From the NCBI RefSeq assembly GCF_016342275.1, contig NZ_JAEIOT010000007.1:372001-436000 (forward strand): 64,000 nucleotides of DNA, given 5' to 3'. This DNA comes from Corynebacterium marambiense. Lineage in GTDB: Bacteria > Actinomycetota > Actinomycetes > Mycobacteriales > Mycobacteriaceae. Numbering within the stretch: position 1 is the stretch's first letter; every line of letters begins with the position of its first letter. A model generated the notes under the pieces. It saw only the letters and a program-made list of their open reading frames with translations, did not search any database and was not told the DNA's origin. A program made the position numbers and the translations under genes. This document shows positions 1 to 11,993 of the stretch, piece by piece.

Positions 1-1
1 C

Positions 2-628
2 TCAGATACTCGTGAACCGGATCCTGTCCCGGTCGCCGGTCACCTTCACAACCGCTTCCTTTCTGCCGAAACAAAAAAGCAGGAGCTCACCCGCGAAACC
101 GGATACACGGACGACATCCGACCCGTAGCTGGCGACACCGCGGCGCTCCGCGGCGACGATCGACGGGGCTCCGTCAGGATCGAGGATCACCGGCCCTTCC
201 GACCCCCGGAGCAGCCGGGCACCGAACCGGCGGAGAACGGTCAGCAGAGCCTGCGCGTCGTCGGTTCCGAAGATGCGCGGCTCCCAGCCTTCGCGGGCAC
301 GCCGCACATCCTCGTGGTGGATGAAGTGCTCCCCGACATTCAGCTGGGTGTCGAGAAACCGCAGTGGGCTGAGTCGTGACGGACCGGAGACCCATTGCCG
401 CACGATGTCCGCGTAGTCGCGTGATCCGACCTGCTCGCTCACCGAGCGGAGATGACCGTGGAGCGCAGGCAGGAACATGCCCGCGGCCGCATCTGGACGG
501 TTCTCCCGGACGAGCAGATGGATCGCCATGTCCTTCGTGGTCCACCCCTCACAGAGGGTTGGTGCGTCAGGGCCGAGTTCGAGGAGGAGTGAGCCGAGTG
601 CGGCCCGTTCGGATGCGGCAAAAGTCAT
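2..628 (-). CDS. TIGR03085-type / mycothiol-dependent DinB-fold protein
   Basis: A 208-residue protein complete just inside the window edge (TGA at 2-4, ATG at 626-628). The N-terminus (TFAASERAALGSLLLELGPDAPTLCEGWTTKDMAIHLL, partly shown) has the spacing of the actinobacterial TIGR03085 and maleylpyruvate-isomerase-like DinB families: an early acidic helix, then the W-T-x-x-D-M-A-x-H-L segment whose His is a metal ligand in that superfamily. A second His-rich stretch, GEHFIHHEDVRR near residues 99-110, supplies more candidate ligands. The biochemical role is unknown; mycothiol-dependent chemistry is a family-level inference. It lies 76 bases downstream of rnj on the same strand, as in related corynebacterial genomes. 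Confidence 0.75.
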   Translation of the reverse strand: MTFAASERAALGSLLLELGPDAPTLCEGWTTKDMAIHLLVRENRPDAAAGMFLPALHGHLRSVSEQVGSRDYADIVRQWVSGPSRLSPLRFLDTQLNVGEHFIHHEDVRRAREGWEPRIFGTDDAQALLTVLRRFGARLLRGSEGPVILDPDGAPSIVAAERRGVASYGSDVVRVSGFAGELLLFCFGRKEAVVKVTGDRDRIRFTSI

Positions 629-704
629 GGCCCCAGCCTAGTCGTACCGGTTCGGTGGACCGATTCGACAGGGCCGGGGCCATGCCAGTGATCATCGTGG
701 CGGA

Positions 705-2825
705 TCAGCGGGTCTCGCGGGCCTTCTGGACAGCCTCGTCCGGGACCGGGCTGTGGCTATCGGAGCTCATGGGAACGACGGTCGGGATGACCATCGGCTT
801 GCGACGCCACTTTTGCTCCACGAAGCGGGACACCTTGCGACGCAGCTGCCGGACCATGCGGTAGGGATCGTTCTCGCCTTCACCGGCGAGCTGACGCATG
901 GTGTTGTCGACCAGTTCGGTGATCTCCGGCATCATCGCCGTCGCATCCTCCGAGAAACCCTTGGCCTGAACGGTCGGACGTTCCAGCGGGCGTCCCGTGC
1001 GATTGTCGATGACGACGGTGATGGAGATGAGACCACCTTCGCCCATCTCAGTACGGTCCGCGAGCACCTCATCGTCGATGTCACCCATCGTGACACCGTC
1101 GACGTAAAGGTTGCCGATCGGGATCTGACCGACGACCTCGGCCTTACCATCGACGAGGTCGACGACGACACCGTTCTGCGCAAGCATGACACGCTCGCGG
1201 TCGACGCCGGTCGACACAGCCAACTCCTTGTTCGCACGGAGATGACGCCACTCACCGTGGACGGGCATGGCGTTCTTCGGGCGAACAGCGTTATAGAGGA
1301 ACAACAGCTCACCGGCGTATCCGTGACCGGAGGTGTGCACTTTCGCGTCTTTGCCCGTGATGACGGTGGCACCGATCTGAGCGAGCATGTTTATAACTCC
1401 GAACACCGCCTCCTCATTGCCGGGGACGAGCGATGACGAGAGAATGATCAGATCACCGTCTCGAACGGTGACCTGGCGGTGCTCGCGACGCGCCATACGG
1501 GACAGTGCCGCCATGGGCTCGCCCTGGGTGCCAGTGGTGATCAGCATGACCTTGTGCGGGGCCATCCGACCGGCCTCATCCATGCTGATGAAGGTTCCCT
1601 TGGGGGCCTTGAGATAGCCGAGCTTCTCGGCGATCTCCATGTTGCGGATCATGGAACGACCGTTGAAGGCGACCTTGCGGCCGGTCGCGACGGCGGCATC
1701 GACGGCGGCCTGGACGCGGTATACGTTCGAGGCGAAAGATGCGAGGATGACCCGCTGCTTGGCCTCACCGATCAGACGGCGCAGTGTCGGGGCGATATCA
1801 GACTCGGATCCGGACATACCGGGGGTCGTGGCATTGGTGGAATCACAGAGGAACAGGTCAATGCCCTCGTCACCGTAGCGCGAGATCGCCGGCAGGTCGG
1901 TGGGACGACCGTCCGTGGGAGTCTGATCCAGTTTGATGTCACCGGTGAGAAGAACCGTACCGGCCTTCGTCTTCAGCACGACGCCGAGGCAGTCCGGGAT
2001 GGAGTGGTTCACGGCGAAGAAGCGGACGTTGAACGGTCCGTAGTCCTTCTCCGAGGCCTGGTCGACCTCGATCAGTTTCGGGCGTAGTCGGTGTTCGCGG
2101 CACTTCGCGGCAATCAGAGCGAGCGTGAACTTCGAGCCCACGATCGGCAGATCGGGGCGCATCTTCAAAAGCCACGGAATGGCGCCGATGTGATCCTCGT
2201 GGCCGTGGGTGATCACCAGTGCGTCGATGCGGTCGAGTTTGTCCTCGAGGTACGAGAAGTCTGGCAGGATCAGGTCAACGCCGGGCTCACCGGAGGAAGG
2301 GAAGAGCACGCCGCAATCCACGATGAGGATGCGGTTGTTATACTCGAAGACCGTCATGTTGCGGCCGATCTCCGAAATACCGCCGAGCGCGATAACACGG
2401 AGGCCGTTCTTCGGCGGCTTCGGGGGCTCCGGGAGACGACGGGTGAGGTCTGCTCCCTGCATCGACTTGACGACGTTCCGGCCGTTACCTGCGGAGCTGT
2501 TGCGGCTGTTGCCGCGGTTGCCCTGGGCACGTTCGTTACCGCTGCCGTTGTTGCTGCGGTTGCCACCTCCGGAGTTATTGCCACGTCCACGGCGGTTACT
2601 ACCGGAGTTCCGGTCGTTACCTCCGCTGCGATCATCCTTACGGTTGCCGCGTGCCTCGTTCTGCGAACCGGCATCGGACTTCCTGGTGCCCCGGTTGTCG
2701 GTTCCGGCATCACCCTCCGCGCCTTCGGCTGCGGGGGTGGGCTGCTCGGGGGCCTTGAACTCGGGGGCCTCCGGCGGACCCGCCTTGCGGGTCACCTTCC
2801 GGGATCGATTACGGGTGTCAGACAT
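705..2825 (-). CDS. rnj: Ribonuclease J
   Basis: A 706-residue metallo-beta-lactamase/beta-CASP ribonuclease for 5'-end-dependent and internal RNA cleavage and rRNA/mRNA turnover in the cytoplasm. The catalytic core starts near residue 140. The zinc motif HGHEDHIG is at about 207-214, followed by GDIKLD and, in the beta-CASP part, a late HTSGH motif and MPVHGEWRHL. Residues about 40-125 form an Asn/Arg/Gly-rich low-complexity extension absent from short RNase J proteins and probably disordered or RNA-binding. ATG at 2823-2825 is preceded by GGAG. Only 2 bases separate it from dapA upstream, so the two are probably cotranscribed. Confidence 0.95.
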   Translation of the reverse strand: MSDTRNRSRKVTRKAGPPEAPEFKAPEQPTPAAEGAEGDAGTDNRGTRKSDAGSQNEARGNRKDDRSGGNDRNSGSNRRGRGNNSGGGNRSNNGSGNERAQGNRGNSRNSSAGNGRNVVKSMQGADLTRRLPEPPKPPKNGLRVIALGGISEIGRNMTVFEYNNRILIVDCGVLFPSSGEPGVDLILPDFSYLEDKLDRIDALVITHGHEDHIGAIPWLLKMRPDLPIVGSKFTLALIAAKCREHRLRPKLIEVDQASEKDYGPFNVRFFAVNHSIPDCLGVVLKTKAGTVLLTGDIKLDQTPTDGRPTDLPAISRYGDEGIDLFLCDSTNATTPGMSGSESDIAPTLRRLIGEAKQRVILASFASNVYRVQAAVDAAVATGRKVAFNGRSMIRNMEIAEKLGYLKAPKGTFISMDEAGRMAPHKVMLITTGTQGEPMAALSRMARREHRQVTVRDGDLIILSSSLVPGNEEAVFGVINMLAQIGATVITGKDAKVHTSGHGYAGELLFLYNAVRPKNAMPVHGEWRHLRANKELAVSTGVDRERVMLAQNGVVVDLVDGKAEVVGQIPIGNLYVDGVTMGDIDDEVLADRTEMGEGGLISITVVIDNRTGRPLERPTVQAKGFSEDATAMMPEITELVDNTMRQLAGEGENDPYRMVRQLRRKVSRFVEQKWRRKPMVIPTVVPMSSDSHSPVPDEAVQKARETR

Positions 2826-2827
2826 AT

Positions 2828-4578
<1,751 letters not shown>

Positions 4579-4630
4579 GGAACGTGTCTCCTCGTTTTGA
4601 TTCGGGTGAAGCGGGGTACAGGGGGCAGGG

Positions 4631-5684
<1,054 letters not shown>

Positions 5685-7931
5685 TTACTCCGCGGCGTCT
5701 TCCTCGACGGGCGCGAGGGAGATCTTCCCGCGATTGTCGATGTCCAGGATCTCCACCTGGATCTTGTCGGCGACGTTGACAACGTCCTCGACGCGTTCGA
5801 TCCGCTTCTTGCCGCCCAGCTTGGAGATGTGGACGAGTCCGTCGCGGCCCGGCAGCAGGGAGACGAAAGCACCGAAGTTAGTGGTTTTGACGACAGTTCC
5901 GAGGAACCGTTCGCCGACCTTCGGCATCTGCGGGTTCGCGATGGAGTTGATCTTCTCGATCGCAGCGTCCGCGGCTTCCCCGGAGAACGCGGACACGTAG
6001 ATGGTGCCGTCGTCTTCGATGGAGATGTTGGCGCCGGTGTCCTCGGTGATCGAGTTGATGGTCTTGCCCTTCGGGCCGATGACCTCACCGATCTTGGACT
6101 GCGGCACGGTGACCGTGACGATGCGGGGCGCGAGGGCGCTCATCTCGTCGGGGCCGTCGATGACCTCAGACATGGTCTCGAGAATCGCCAGGCGGGCATC
6201 CCGGGCCTGGGACAGCGCACTGGCGAGAACCTCGGACGGGATGCCGTCGAGTTTGGTGTCAAGCTGGAGGGCCGTAATGAGGTCCTCCGTGCCGGCGACC
6301 TTGAAGTCCATGTCGCCGAAGGCGTCTTCGGCACCGAGGATATCGGTGAGCGCCACGTACCGGGTCTCCCCATCGACTTCGTCGGACACGAGGCCCATGG
6401 CGATACCGGCAACGGGGGCCTTCAGCGGCACACCGGCGTTGTAGAGCGACAGCGTCGACGCGCACACCGAACCCATCGAGGTCGATCCATTGGAGCCGAG
6501 GGCCTCGGAGACCTGTCGGATCGAGTACGGGAATTCTTCGCGGGTCGGGAGCACCGGTAGGACGGCGCGCTCGGCGAGCGCCCCGTGGCCAATCTCGCGG
6601 CGCTTCGGAGAACCGACGCGTCCGGTCTCGCCGACGGAGTACGGCGGGAAGTTGTAGTGGTGCATGTAGCGCTTGTGGTCGACGGGCGACAGCGAGTCGA
6701 TCTGCTGCTCCATCTTCAGCATGTCCAGGGTGGTGACACCGAGGATCTGCGTCTCGCCGCGCTCGAAGAGCGAGGAGCCGTGAGCACGAGGAATGAGGTC
6801 GACCTCAACGCCGAGATCACGAATATCGGTGATGCCGCGGCCATCGATGCGGAAGTGATCCGTGAGGATTCGGCGCCGGACGACGGCCTTCATCACTGCG
6901 TTGTAGGCGTTGCGGATCTCCTTGCCGCGCTCCGGGAACTCCTCGATGAGCGCAGCCTCGATCTCGGCCATGTGCTCGTTCGTGGCATCGTCGCGGTCCT
7001 GCTTGCCTGCAATGGTCATCAGCTTCGTCAGCTTGGACTTGGCCTTCTTCTCCACCGCGGCGTACACGTCGTCGGCGTAGGGCGGGAAGAGCGGGAACTC
7101 CTGCGTTTCCTTCGCGGCTTCCTTAGCCAGCAGCCGCTGGGCCTCGCAGAGCTTCTCGATGTAGGGCTTCGCTGCTTCGAGTCCCTCGGCGACGACGGAC
7201 TCCGTCGGGGCGGGCGCCCCCTCAGCGACACGGGCCATGACGTCTTCGGTGGCGCAGGCCTCGACCATCATGATCGCCACATCGTCGCCCGATTTACCGC
7301 CCTTCTTTCCGGAGACGATGCGCCCCGCGACGACGATCTCGAACAATGCCTGGGCGTGCTGCTCGTGGGTCGGGAACGCAACCCATTGACCCTTCGGGTG
7401 CTTCTCGTCGACGACGAGCGCCATCCGGACGCCACCGACGGGGCCGGACACCGGCAGACCGGAGAGCTGGGTTGCAGCGGAGGCGGCGTTGATCGCCACG
7501 ACGTCGTACATGTCCTTCGGATCCATCGACAGAACGGTGATCACGCACTGGACCTCGTTGCGCAACCCCTTGACGAAGGTCGGGCGCAGCGGGCGGTCAA
7601 TCAGACGGCAGGCGAGGACGGCCTCCGTGGAGGGGCGCCCTTCCCTGCGGAAGAATGAGCCGGGGATCCGCCCGGCGGCGTACATGCGTTCCTCGACATC
7701 GACCGTCAGCGGGAAGAAGTCGAATCCCTCACGGGGATTGCTGGAGGCGGTGGTGGTGGCTAGCAGCATCGTGCCCTCATCGAGGTACGCGGTGACTGAT
7801 CCGCCTGCCTGGCGGGCCAGCTGGCCCGTCTCAAGGCGAATGGTGCGGGTACCGAAATCGCCGTTATCGATCGTGGCGGTGGCCTCGACGATTCCGAATT
7901 CGGTGTCATTGGTGATTGTAACGTCGCGCAA
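5685..7931 (-). CDS. pnp: Polyribonucleotide nucleotidyltransferase (PNPase)
   Basis: A 748-residue phosphorolytic 3'-5' exoribonuclease; in Actinobacteria it is also described as guanosine pentaphosphate synthetase. Two RNase PH-type domains (N-terminal half and about residues 345-590) are joined by an alpha-helical linker. A KH domain follows, with [15 protein letters not shown] near 620, and then an S1 domain ([29 protein letters not shown], partly shown). The start is TTG at 7929-7931, with AAAAGGAG 8 bases upstream. The gene is normally next to rpsO, but here the two are separated by a catabolic island. Confidence 0.96.
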   Translation of the reverse strand: MRDVTITNDTEFGIVEATATIDNGDFGTRTIRLETGQLARQAGGSVTAYLDEGTMLLATTTASSNPREGFDFFPLTVDVEERMYAAGRIPGSFFRREGRPSTEAVLACRLIDRPLRPTFVKGLRNEVQCVITVLSMDPKDMYDVVAINAASAATQLSGLPVSGPVGGVRMALVVDEKHPKGQWVAFPTHEQHAQALFEIVVAGRIVSGKKGGKSGDDVAIMMVEACATEDVMARVAEGAPAPTESVVAEGLEAAKPYIEKLCEAQRLLAKEAAKETQEFPLFPPYADDVYAAVEKKAKSKLTKLMTIAGKQDRDDATNEHMAEIEAALIEEFPERGKEIRNAYNAVMKAVVRRRILTDHFRIDGRGITDIRDLGVEVDLIPRAHGSSLFERGETQILGVTTLDMLKMEQQIDSLSPVDHKRYMHHYNFPPYSVGETGRVGSPKRREIGHGALAERAVLPVLPTREEFPYSIRQVSEALGSNGSTSMGSVCASTLSLYNAGVPLKAPVAGIAMGLVSDEVDGETRYVALTDILGAEDAFGDMDFKVAGTEDLITALQLDTKLDGIPSEVLASALSQARDARLAILETMSEVIDGPDEMSALAPRIVTVTVPQSKIGEVIGPKGKTINSITEDTGANISIEDDGTIYVSAFSGEAADAAIEKINSIANPQMPKVGERFLGTVVKTTNFGAFVSLLPGRDGLVHISKLGGKKRIERVEDVVNVADKIQVEILDIDNRGKISLAPVEEDAAE

Positions 7932-8314
7932 GCGAGTTCTCCTTTTCTCAGCCTTCTGCTCGGCGATCTTCGGTGTCGCCGTTCATGTCTTCTTCGTGGA
8001 AGGCTCCGCACCAGGTTACCAGCACATTGGACAGCCTTACCCGTATTTTTCGATGTCCCGATACCTCCACCCCCACGACGTATGCCCCGGAACGTCAGTC
8101 CGGACCTGGTTCAGAGACCGGGCACCGGGCTCCGGAAACGCCCTGGATACGCAGCCGGAGCAGCCACTCCGCCCCTGTGGCGCAGGCGACTCCGATGACC
8201 ACATCACAGAGGTATCTGACTAGACCAGGCACCCCGCACGGGGGATGGTCCGGAGCGATCGACGCACCGGATAACGCCGTACGACGTAGGTTTTCCGGCC
8301 CCGGTCAGGAGGGA
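7932..8314. other. Intergenic region upstream of pnp
   Basis: 383 bases between the pnp start and the SorC-type regulator stop, both read on the minus strand. It holds the pnp ribosome binding site and must hold a pnp promoter now that rpsO is distant. I could not choose one -10/-35 pair; TAACCT on the minus strand near 8015-8020 is one candidate. No gene is supported, and no clear terminator for the regulator is visible. Confidence 0.35.
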
Positions 8315-9283
8315 TCAAAGACGATAATCCAGGAGCAGCGCGGCAGTCGCGCTGTCCGTGACGAGTGCGGGGTTGACGTCGGAACGGGCAATGGCCGAAA
8401 TCGCCGCCACCTTCTCCCATCCCCAGGCCACCACCAGCGGCAGATCTATCTTCTTGAGTCTTTCGGGCGCGAGGGAAATAGTCCGGTCGCAAAGAGCGGT
8501 GTGAACATGACGTCCCCTCACATCGAAGTGGTGCCCGGAAAAGTGCGCCACTACGTTGTACCTCTTGAGTTCGCGGGTTATCTGCGGGGTGACGAACCGC
8601 TGGAGCAACGCGCTGGAACTACCCTGTCCCACCGACCCGACCCCGACGACAGCGATATCCGCACGAGCCGCGAGTTCCAGGGTGGTCACCATCATTTCTT
8701 CACGACGTGCCCACCGGGCTGCGGTCGCCGAGCGCAGAACGATGGGTACGGGGAGCAACCGGTATCCCCCGCCGAATTGCGCAGCGAGACGCCGGGTCAG
8801 ATCTGGTGCGTCCACAGCATGGTGCTCCGATCCACCGTAGGAACCGACCATCTGACAGACAACGGACAGCGGCCAGTTCTGCTGCGGCATTGCTTCGACC
8901 ACCGCAGCAACCGAACGTCCGTTGGACAGGGCGACAACTGCCTGCCGATGGCCTGCACTCTCGATGATGTCGGCGGCGAGCCTACCGACGTCCTGGGCTG
9001 CGGTGTTCTTCCCCGAGGAGGAGGCGACGAAAACCCGCTCCAGACCAAGATGACGGCGTAGCTGGCGTTCCAACTCGAAGGACTGCTCCAGGGGGTGGTG
9101 GACCGTCGTCCGCACCATGTGGCGTTCCCGGGCCTCCTTCAACAACCGCGATACCCGTGACCGCGAACAGAACTGTTGCTCGGCGATCTCGGCCTGCGAG
9201 AGATGCTGCTCGTAGTACAACCGGGCCACGGTGAGAAGCTCTTCAACTCTCTCCCGTTCGCTATGTCCTCTATCCGCGCACAT
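8315..9283 (-). CDS. SorC/DeoR-type sugar-binding transcriptional regulator
   Basis: A 322-residue regulator with an N-terminal helix-turn-helix at about residues 28-52 (LSQAEIAEQQFCSRSRVSRL), followed by a sugar-phosphate-binding effector domain of the SorC/CggR type. VALSNGRSV, VGSYGG and VGVGSVG are the recognisable phosphosugar-pocket segments. The ATG at 9281-9283 is preferred over an upstream in-frame start at 9352 because GAGAAGG lies 8 bases before it and the length then matches the family. It is transcribed away from the six-gene catabolic operon and probably controls it, with a phosphorylated pathway intermediate as effector (inference). Confidence 0.85.
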   Translation of the reverse strand: MCADRGHSERERVEELLTVARLYYEQHLSQAEIAEQQFCSRSRVSRLLKEARERHMVRTTVHHPLEQSFELERQLRRHLGLERVFVASSSGKNTAAQDVGRLAADIIESAGHRQAVVALSNGRSVAAVVEAMPQQNWPLSVVCQMVGSYGGSEHHAVDAPDLTRRLAAQFGGGYRLLPVPIVLRSATAARWARREEMMVTTLELAARADIAVVGVGSVGQGSSSALLQRFVTPQITRELKRYNVVAHFSGHHFDVRGRHVHTALCDRTISLAPERLKKIDLPLVVAWGWEKVAAISAIARSDVNPALVTDSATAALLLDYRL

Positions 9284-9380
9284 AGTTGCAACCTTCTCAA
9301 TCAGTTGGTTTGCTACATGCTCCACCGTATACTTCTTTTCCTGCGAAAACAACGATATTGACGAATGGTGCGGGAACTGG

Positions 9381-9398
9381 TCTGCACATTTGTGCAGA
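9381..9398. promoter_or_regulatory. Perfect 18-bp inverted repeat, candidate operator
   Basis: TCTGCACATTTGTGCAGA has 8-base perfect arms around a TT centre. It lies in the 198-base region between the regulator start (9283) and the lactonase start (9482). It is well placed to bind the SorC-type regulator and control both directions. Function is inferred from position and symmetry only. Confidence 0.6.
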
Positions 9399-9481
9399 TT
9401 AGCACTCCCAACGCTGCTGCAGCTCTGGCAGCGTACGACGCAGGCGAAACGCCTTTCGCGTCAATTTCAAGGAGTGAAACT

Positions 9482-10471
9482 ATGTCACAGTTTGTACGCA
9501 CCATTTTCGGAGACGTGGCCCCTGAGAGTCTCGGCGTGGTCAACGCCCACGATCATCTGATCAGGGTTGGCGCTGGTGAGGTCTACATCGACGCCGACCA
9601 TCAGCTGGCGGACGTCGACAAGGCCGTTGAAGAAGCCACCTACTTCGTCGAGGCATCGAGGAACTGGGCCGACGGTGGAACCGTGGTCGACATGTGCCCC
9701 GTCAACTGCGGCCGCGACCTCGATAAACTCGCCGAGGTCAACCGCCGCGTCCCGGGCCTGCAGGTCGTGGCCACCACCGGTTTCCACCGCGAGCACGTGT
9801 ACCTCGAAACGCAGTCCCACTGGGTGAGCCGCTACAGCGTGGATCAGATCGCAGACCTGCTCATCGCCGACATCACCGAAGGAATCGACCGGCACGACTA
9901 CTCCGGGCCGATTGTCGACCGCACCGAGTACAAGGCCGGCTGCATCAAGGTCGCCACCGCCTACGGAAAGATCACGCCCTTCGAACGCAAGTGCATGGAG
10001 GCCTGCGCCAAGGCCTCCCTCGAGACCGGTGCACCGATCAACACCCACACCACCTACGGCACGTGCGGGCTGGAACAGGCGCAGCAACTGATCGAGATGG
10101 GCGTACCCGCCGACCAGATCGCGATCGGTCATATCCAACGGAACGCCGACGTCTACTACCTCCAGCAGATCCTCGACACCGGTGTCTGGTTGGAGATCGA
10201 CGGTACGTACCGCATCAAGTATCAGCCGGAATCGAACCGCATGATGGAGCTGAAGGAGCTTGGTGAGAAGGGCTACGGGGACCGCATTCTGCTGGGCACG
10301 GATTCCGGGAAACGGAGCTATCAGAAGGCCTACGGCGCAGTTACCGGAGTGGATTTCAACCCTGCCGTCGACGGACCGCGCATGCTCGATGAGGGATTCG
10401 ATCCGGAGTACGTCACCAAGCTGCTGGTGACCAATGGCCAGCGGTTCTTCACCATGCGGGGAGCTGAATAG
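9482..10471 (+). CDS. Phosphotriesterase-family (COG1735) lactonase
   Basis: A 329-residue binuclear-metal amidohydrolase. Metal ligands are visible in order: H23 and H25 (NAHDHL), K156 as the probable carboxylated bridging lysine (AGCIKVAT), H189 (NTHTTYG), H217 (IGHIQRN) and D274 (LLGTDSG). Basic and Tyr residues R220, K246-Y247, R278 and Y280 fall close to the positions reported to bind phosphate in a Mycoplasma COG1735 lactonase acting on pentonolactone phosphates, so a phosphorylated lactone is the likely substrate (inference). The frame is open for 39 codons further upstream, but the ATG at 9482 has AAGGAG 8 bases ahead. First gene of the operon. Confidence 0.8.
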   Translation: MSQFVRTIFGDVAPESLGVVNAHDHLIRVGAGEVYIDADHQLADVDKAVEEATYFVEASRNWADGGTVVDMCPVNCGRDLDKLAEVNRRVPGLQVVATTGFHREHVYLETQSHWVSRYSVDQIADLLIADITEGIDRHDYSGPIVDRTEYKAGCIKVATAYGKITPFERKCMEACAKASLETGAPINTHTTYGTCGLEQAQQLIEMGVPADQIAIGHIQRNADVYYLQQILDTGVWLEIDGTYRIKYQPESNRMMELKELGEKGYGDRILLGTDSGKRSYQKAYGAVTGVDFNPAVDGPRMLDEGFDPEYVTKLLVTNGQRFFTMRGAE

Positions 10472-10473
10472 CA

Positions 10474-11124
10474 ATGAGACCACAACTTCAGGTCGCGGTG
10501 GACTCCCTCGACATGGTCTCCGCTTTGGGTCCTTTGAACAAAGCGGTCGAGCACGTCGACGTCATCGAGTGCGGAACGATTCTGGTGATCGCGGAGGGCC
10601 TCCGGGCCGTCCGCGAGATCCGTGCTCTCTATCCCGGTAAAACCATCCTCGCCGATGTGCGGATCGCCGAGGCGGGTAGCCTCATCGCCCGCCAGTGCTT
10701 CGAAGCCGGTGCCGACTGGGTCTCCTGCGTAGCAGGCGCATCGCTCGCCACCATCGAGCAGGTTGTCAAGGTCGCCCGGGAATACGACGGCCAGGTTCAG
10801 GTCGAGCTCGGTGAAACCTACTCCGCCGATCGGGCACGATTCTGGCGGGACCTCGGGGTTCAGCACGTCATCGTGAAACGGTCCCGCGACCGGGAGGCGG
10901 CCGGAGACCTGTCGTGGGGAGACGCTGACATCCAACGGGTCAGCGAACTCGCCGAGATGGGTTTCACCGTCACCGTAACGGGCGGCATCAAGGCCAGCGA
11001 ACTCGGTGTCTTCACCGGTCGCCCGGTTGGGGTCGTGATCGCAGGCCGCGAGATCATGAAGGCAGCGGACCCGAAGGCCTCCGCGCTCAACCTCCAGCAT
11101 GCAATCAGCCAGGTCTGGCCATGA
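10474..11124 (+). CDS. UlaD-like (3-keto-L-gulonate-6-phosphate decarboxylase family) protein, active-site variant
   Basis: A 216-residue member of the orotidine-monophosphate-decarboxylase suprafamily, closest in sequence pattern to UlaD/SgbH (VAVD, VIECGT, FEAGADWVS, SRDREAAG, VTVTGGI, VVIAGREI). Relative to E. coli UlaD, D10, E32, D61 and R138 are kept. The catalytic Lys64 is Arg (R63, in LADVRIAEAG), Asp67 is Glu (E66) and His136 is Lys (K135, in IVKRSRD). These three changes make the annotated decarboxylase reaction uncertain. It starts 2 bases after the lactonase stop, and its own stop overlaps the next gene as ATGA. Confidence 0.8.
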   Translation: MRPQLQVAVDSLDMVSALGPLNKAVEHVDVIECGTILVIAEGLRAVREIRALYPGKTILADVRIAEAGSLIARQCFEAGADWVSCVAGASLATIEQVVKVAREYDGQVQVELGETYSADRARFWRDLGVQHVIVKRSRDREAAGDLSWGDADIQRVSELAEMGFTVTVTGGIKASELGVFTGRPVGVVIAGREIMKAADPKASALNLQHAISQVWP

Positions 11125-11993
11125 GTACCATCCGTCTCGGAATCTACGAGAAGGCTCTCATCAGTGGCCCCTGGCCCGAGTTCTTTGAGCAGGTCAAGGC
11201 CGGAGGTTTCCACTTCGTTGACCTGTCCGTCGACGAAACCCCTGAGCGGGCTGCACGGCTGGACTGGTCGCAGGAACAGCGAGATGCGGTCCGTGGAGCC
11301 GCCCGCGATGCGGGAGTGCAGATCGGAGGAATCTGCCTCTCCCTGCACCGGAGAATCATGCCCGGATCCGCTGATCCCGAAATCCGGGAACAGGCCCGCG
11401 AAGTGTACCGGAAAGGTATCGACCTGGCTCATGACCTGGGGGTATCGGTCGTACAGGTCGCCGGGTACTACGCCTACTACGAGGAGGATGATCCCGGCAG
11501 CCGGATGCGCTACATCGAAACGCTAAAGGACGCGATGCCGTATGCGGCGCACCAGGGCATCATCCTCGCGATCGAGAACGTTGACGGGAATGACATCTCC
11601 TCGGTGCAGGACGCGATGGCGGTGGTCGATGAGTGTCACAGTCCGTGGGTACAGATCTACCCCGATGTCGGCAACATCGCGGAACACGGCGGGGACGCGA
11701 CCGAAGAATTGGCGGCGGGTTCCGGGCACATGGTCGCCCTGCACGTCAAGGATGTCCTCCCCGGTGAGCCGCGCCGGATCGCATTCGGCACCGGTATCGC
11801 CGACTTCGACGCGGCATTCACGGAACTCAAGCGACAGGACTGGGACGGGCGAATCATGCTCGAAATGTGGAATGACGATTCCCCGGATTCGCTGGAAACC
11901 TGCACAAACGCCCGGCGCTTCATCGAAGAAAGACTCATTTCCGCCGGTTGCATCGTGCAACCCCGACACAGTGAAGGAGGCAACACCGAATGA
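11121..11993 (+). CDS. UlaE-like L-xylulose-5-phosphate 3-epimerase
   Basis: A 290-residue TIM-barrel sugar-phosphate 3-epimerase. It starts RLGIYEKAL like E. coli UlaE and keeps all four metal/catalytic positions with a constant offset: E152 (LAIENVD), D182 (YPDVGN), H208 (LHVKD) and E248 (LEMWND). It would convert L-xylulose 5-phosphate to L-ribulose 5-phosphate if the pathway follows the Ula scheme. Its ATG overlaps the stop of the UlaD-like gene, and its stop overlaps the start of the next gene, which suggests translational coupling. Confidence 0.87.
   Translation: MSTIRLGIYEKALISGPWPEFFEQVKAGGFHFVDLSVDETPERAARLDWSQEQRDAVRGAARDAGVQIGGICLSLHRRIMPGSADPEIREQAREVYRKGIDLAHDLGVSVVQVAGYYAYYEEDDPGSRMRYIETLKDAMPYAAHQGIILAIENVDGNDISSVQDAMAVVDECHSPWVQIYPDVGNIAEHGGDATEELAAGSGHMVALHVKDVLPGEPRRIAFGTGIADFDAAFTELKRQDWDGRIMLEMWNDDSPDSLETCTNARRFIEERLISAGCIVQPRHSEGGNTE

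Noticed and set aside
9365..9481. Upstream start of the lactonase at 9365
   Set aside because: It would place the 39 extra residues over the palindromic operator and lacks a ribosome binding site; AAGGAG supports 9482.
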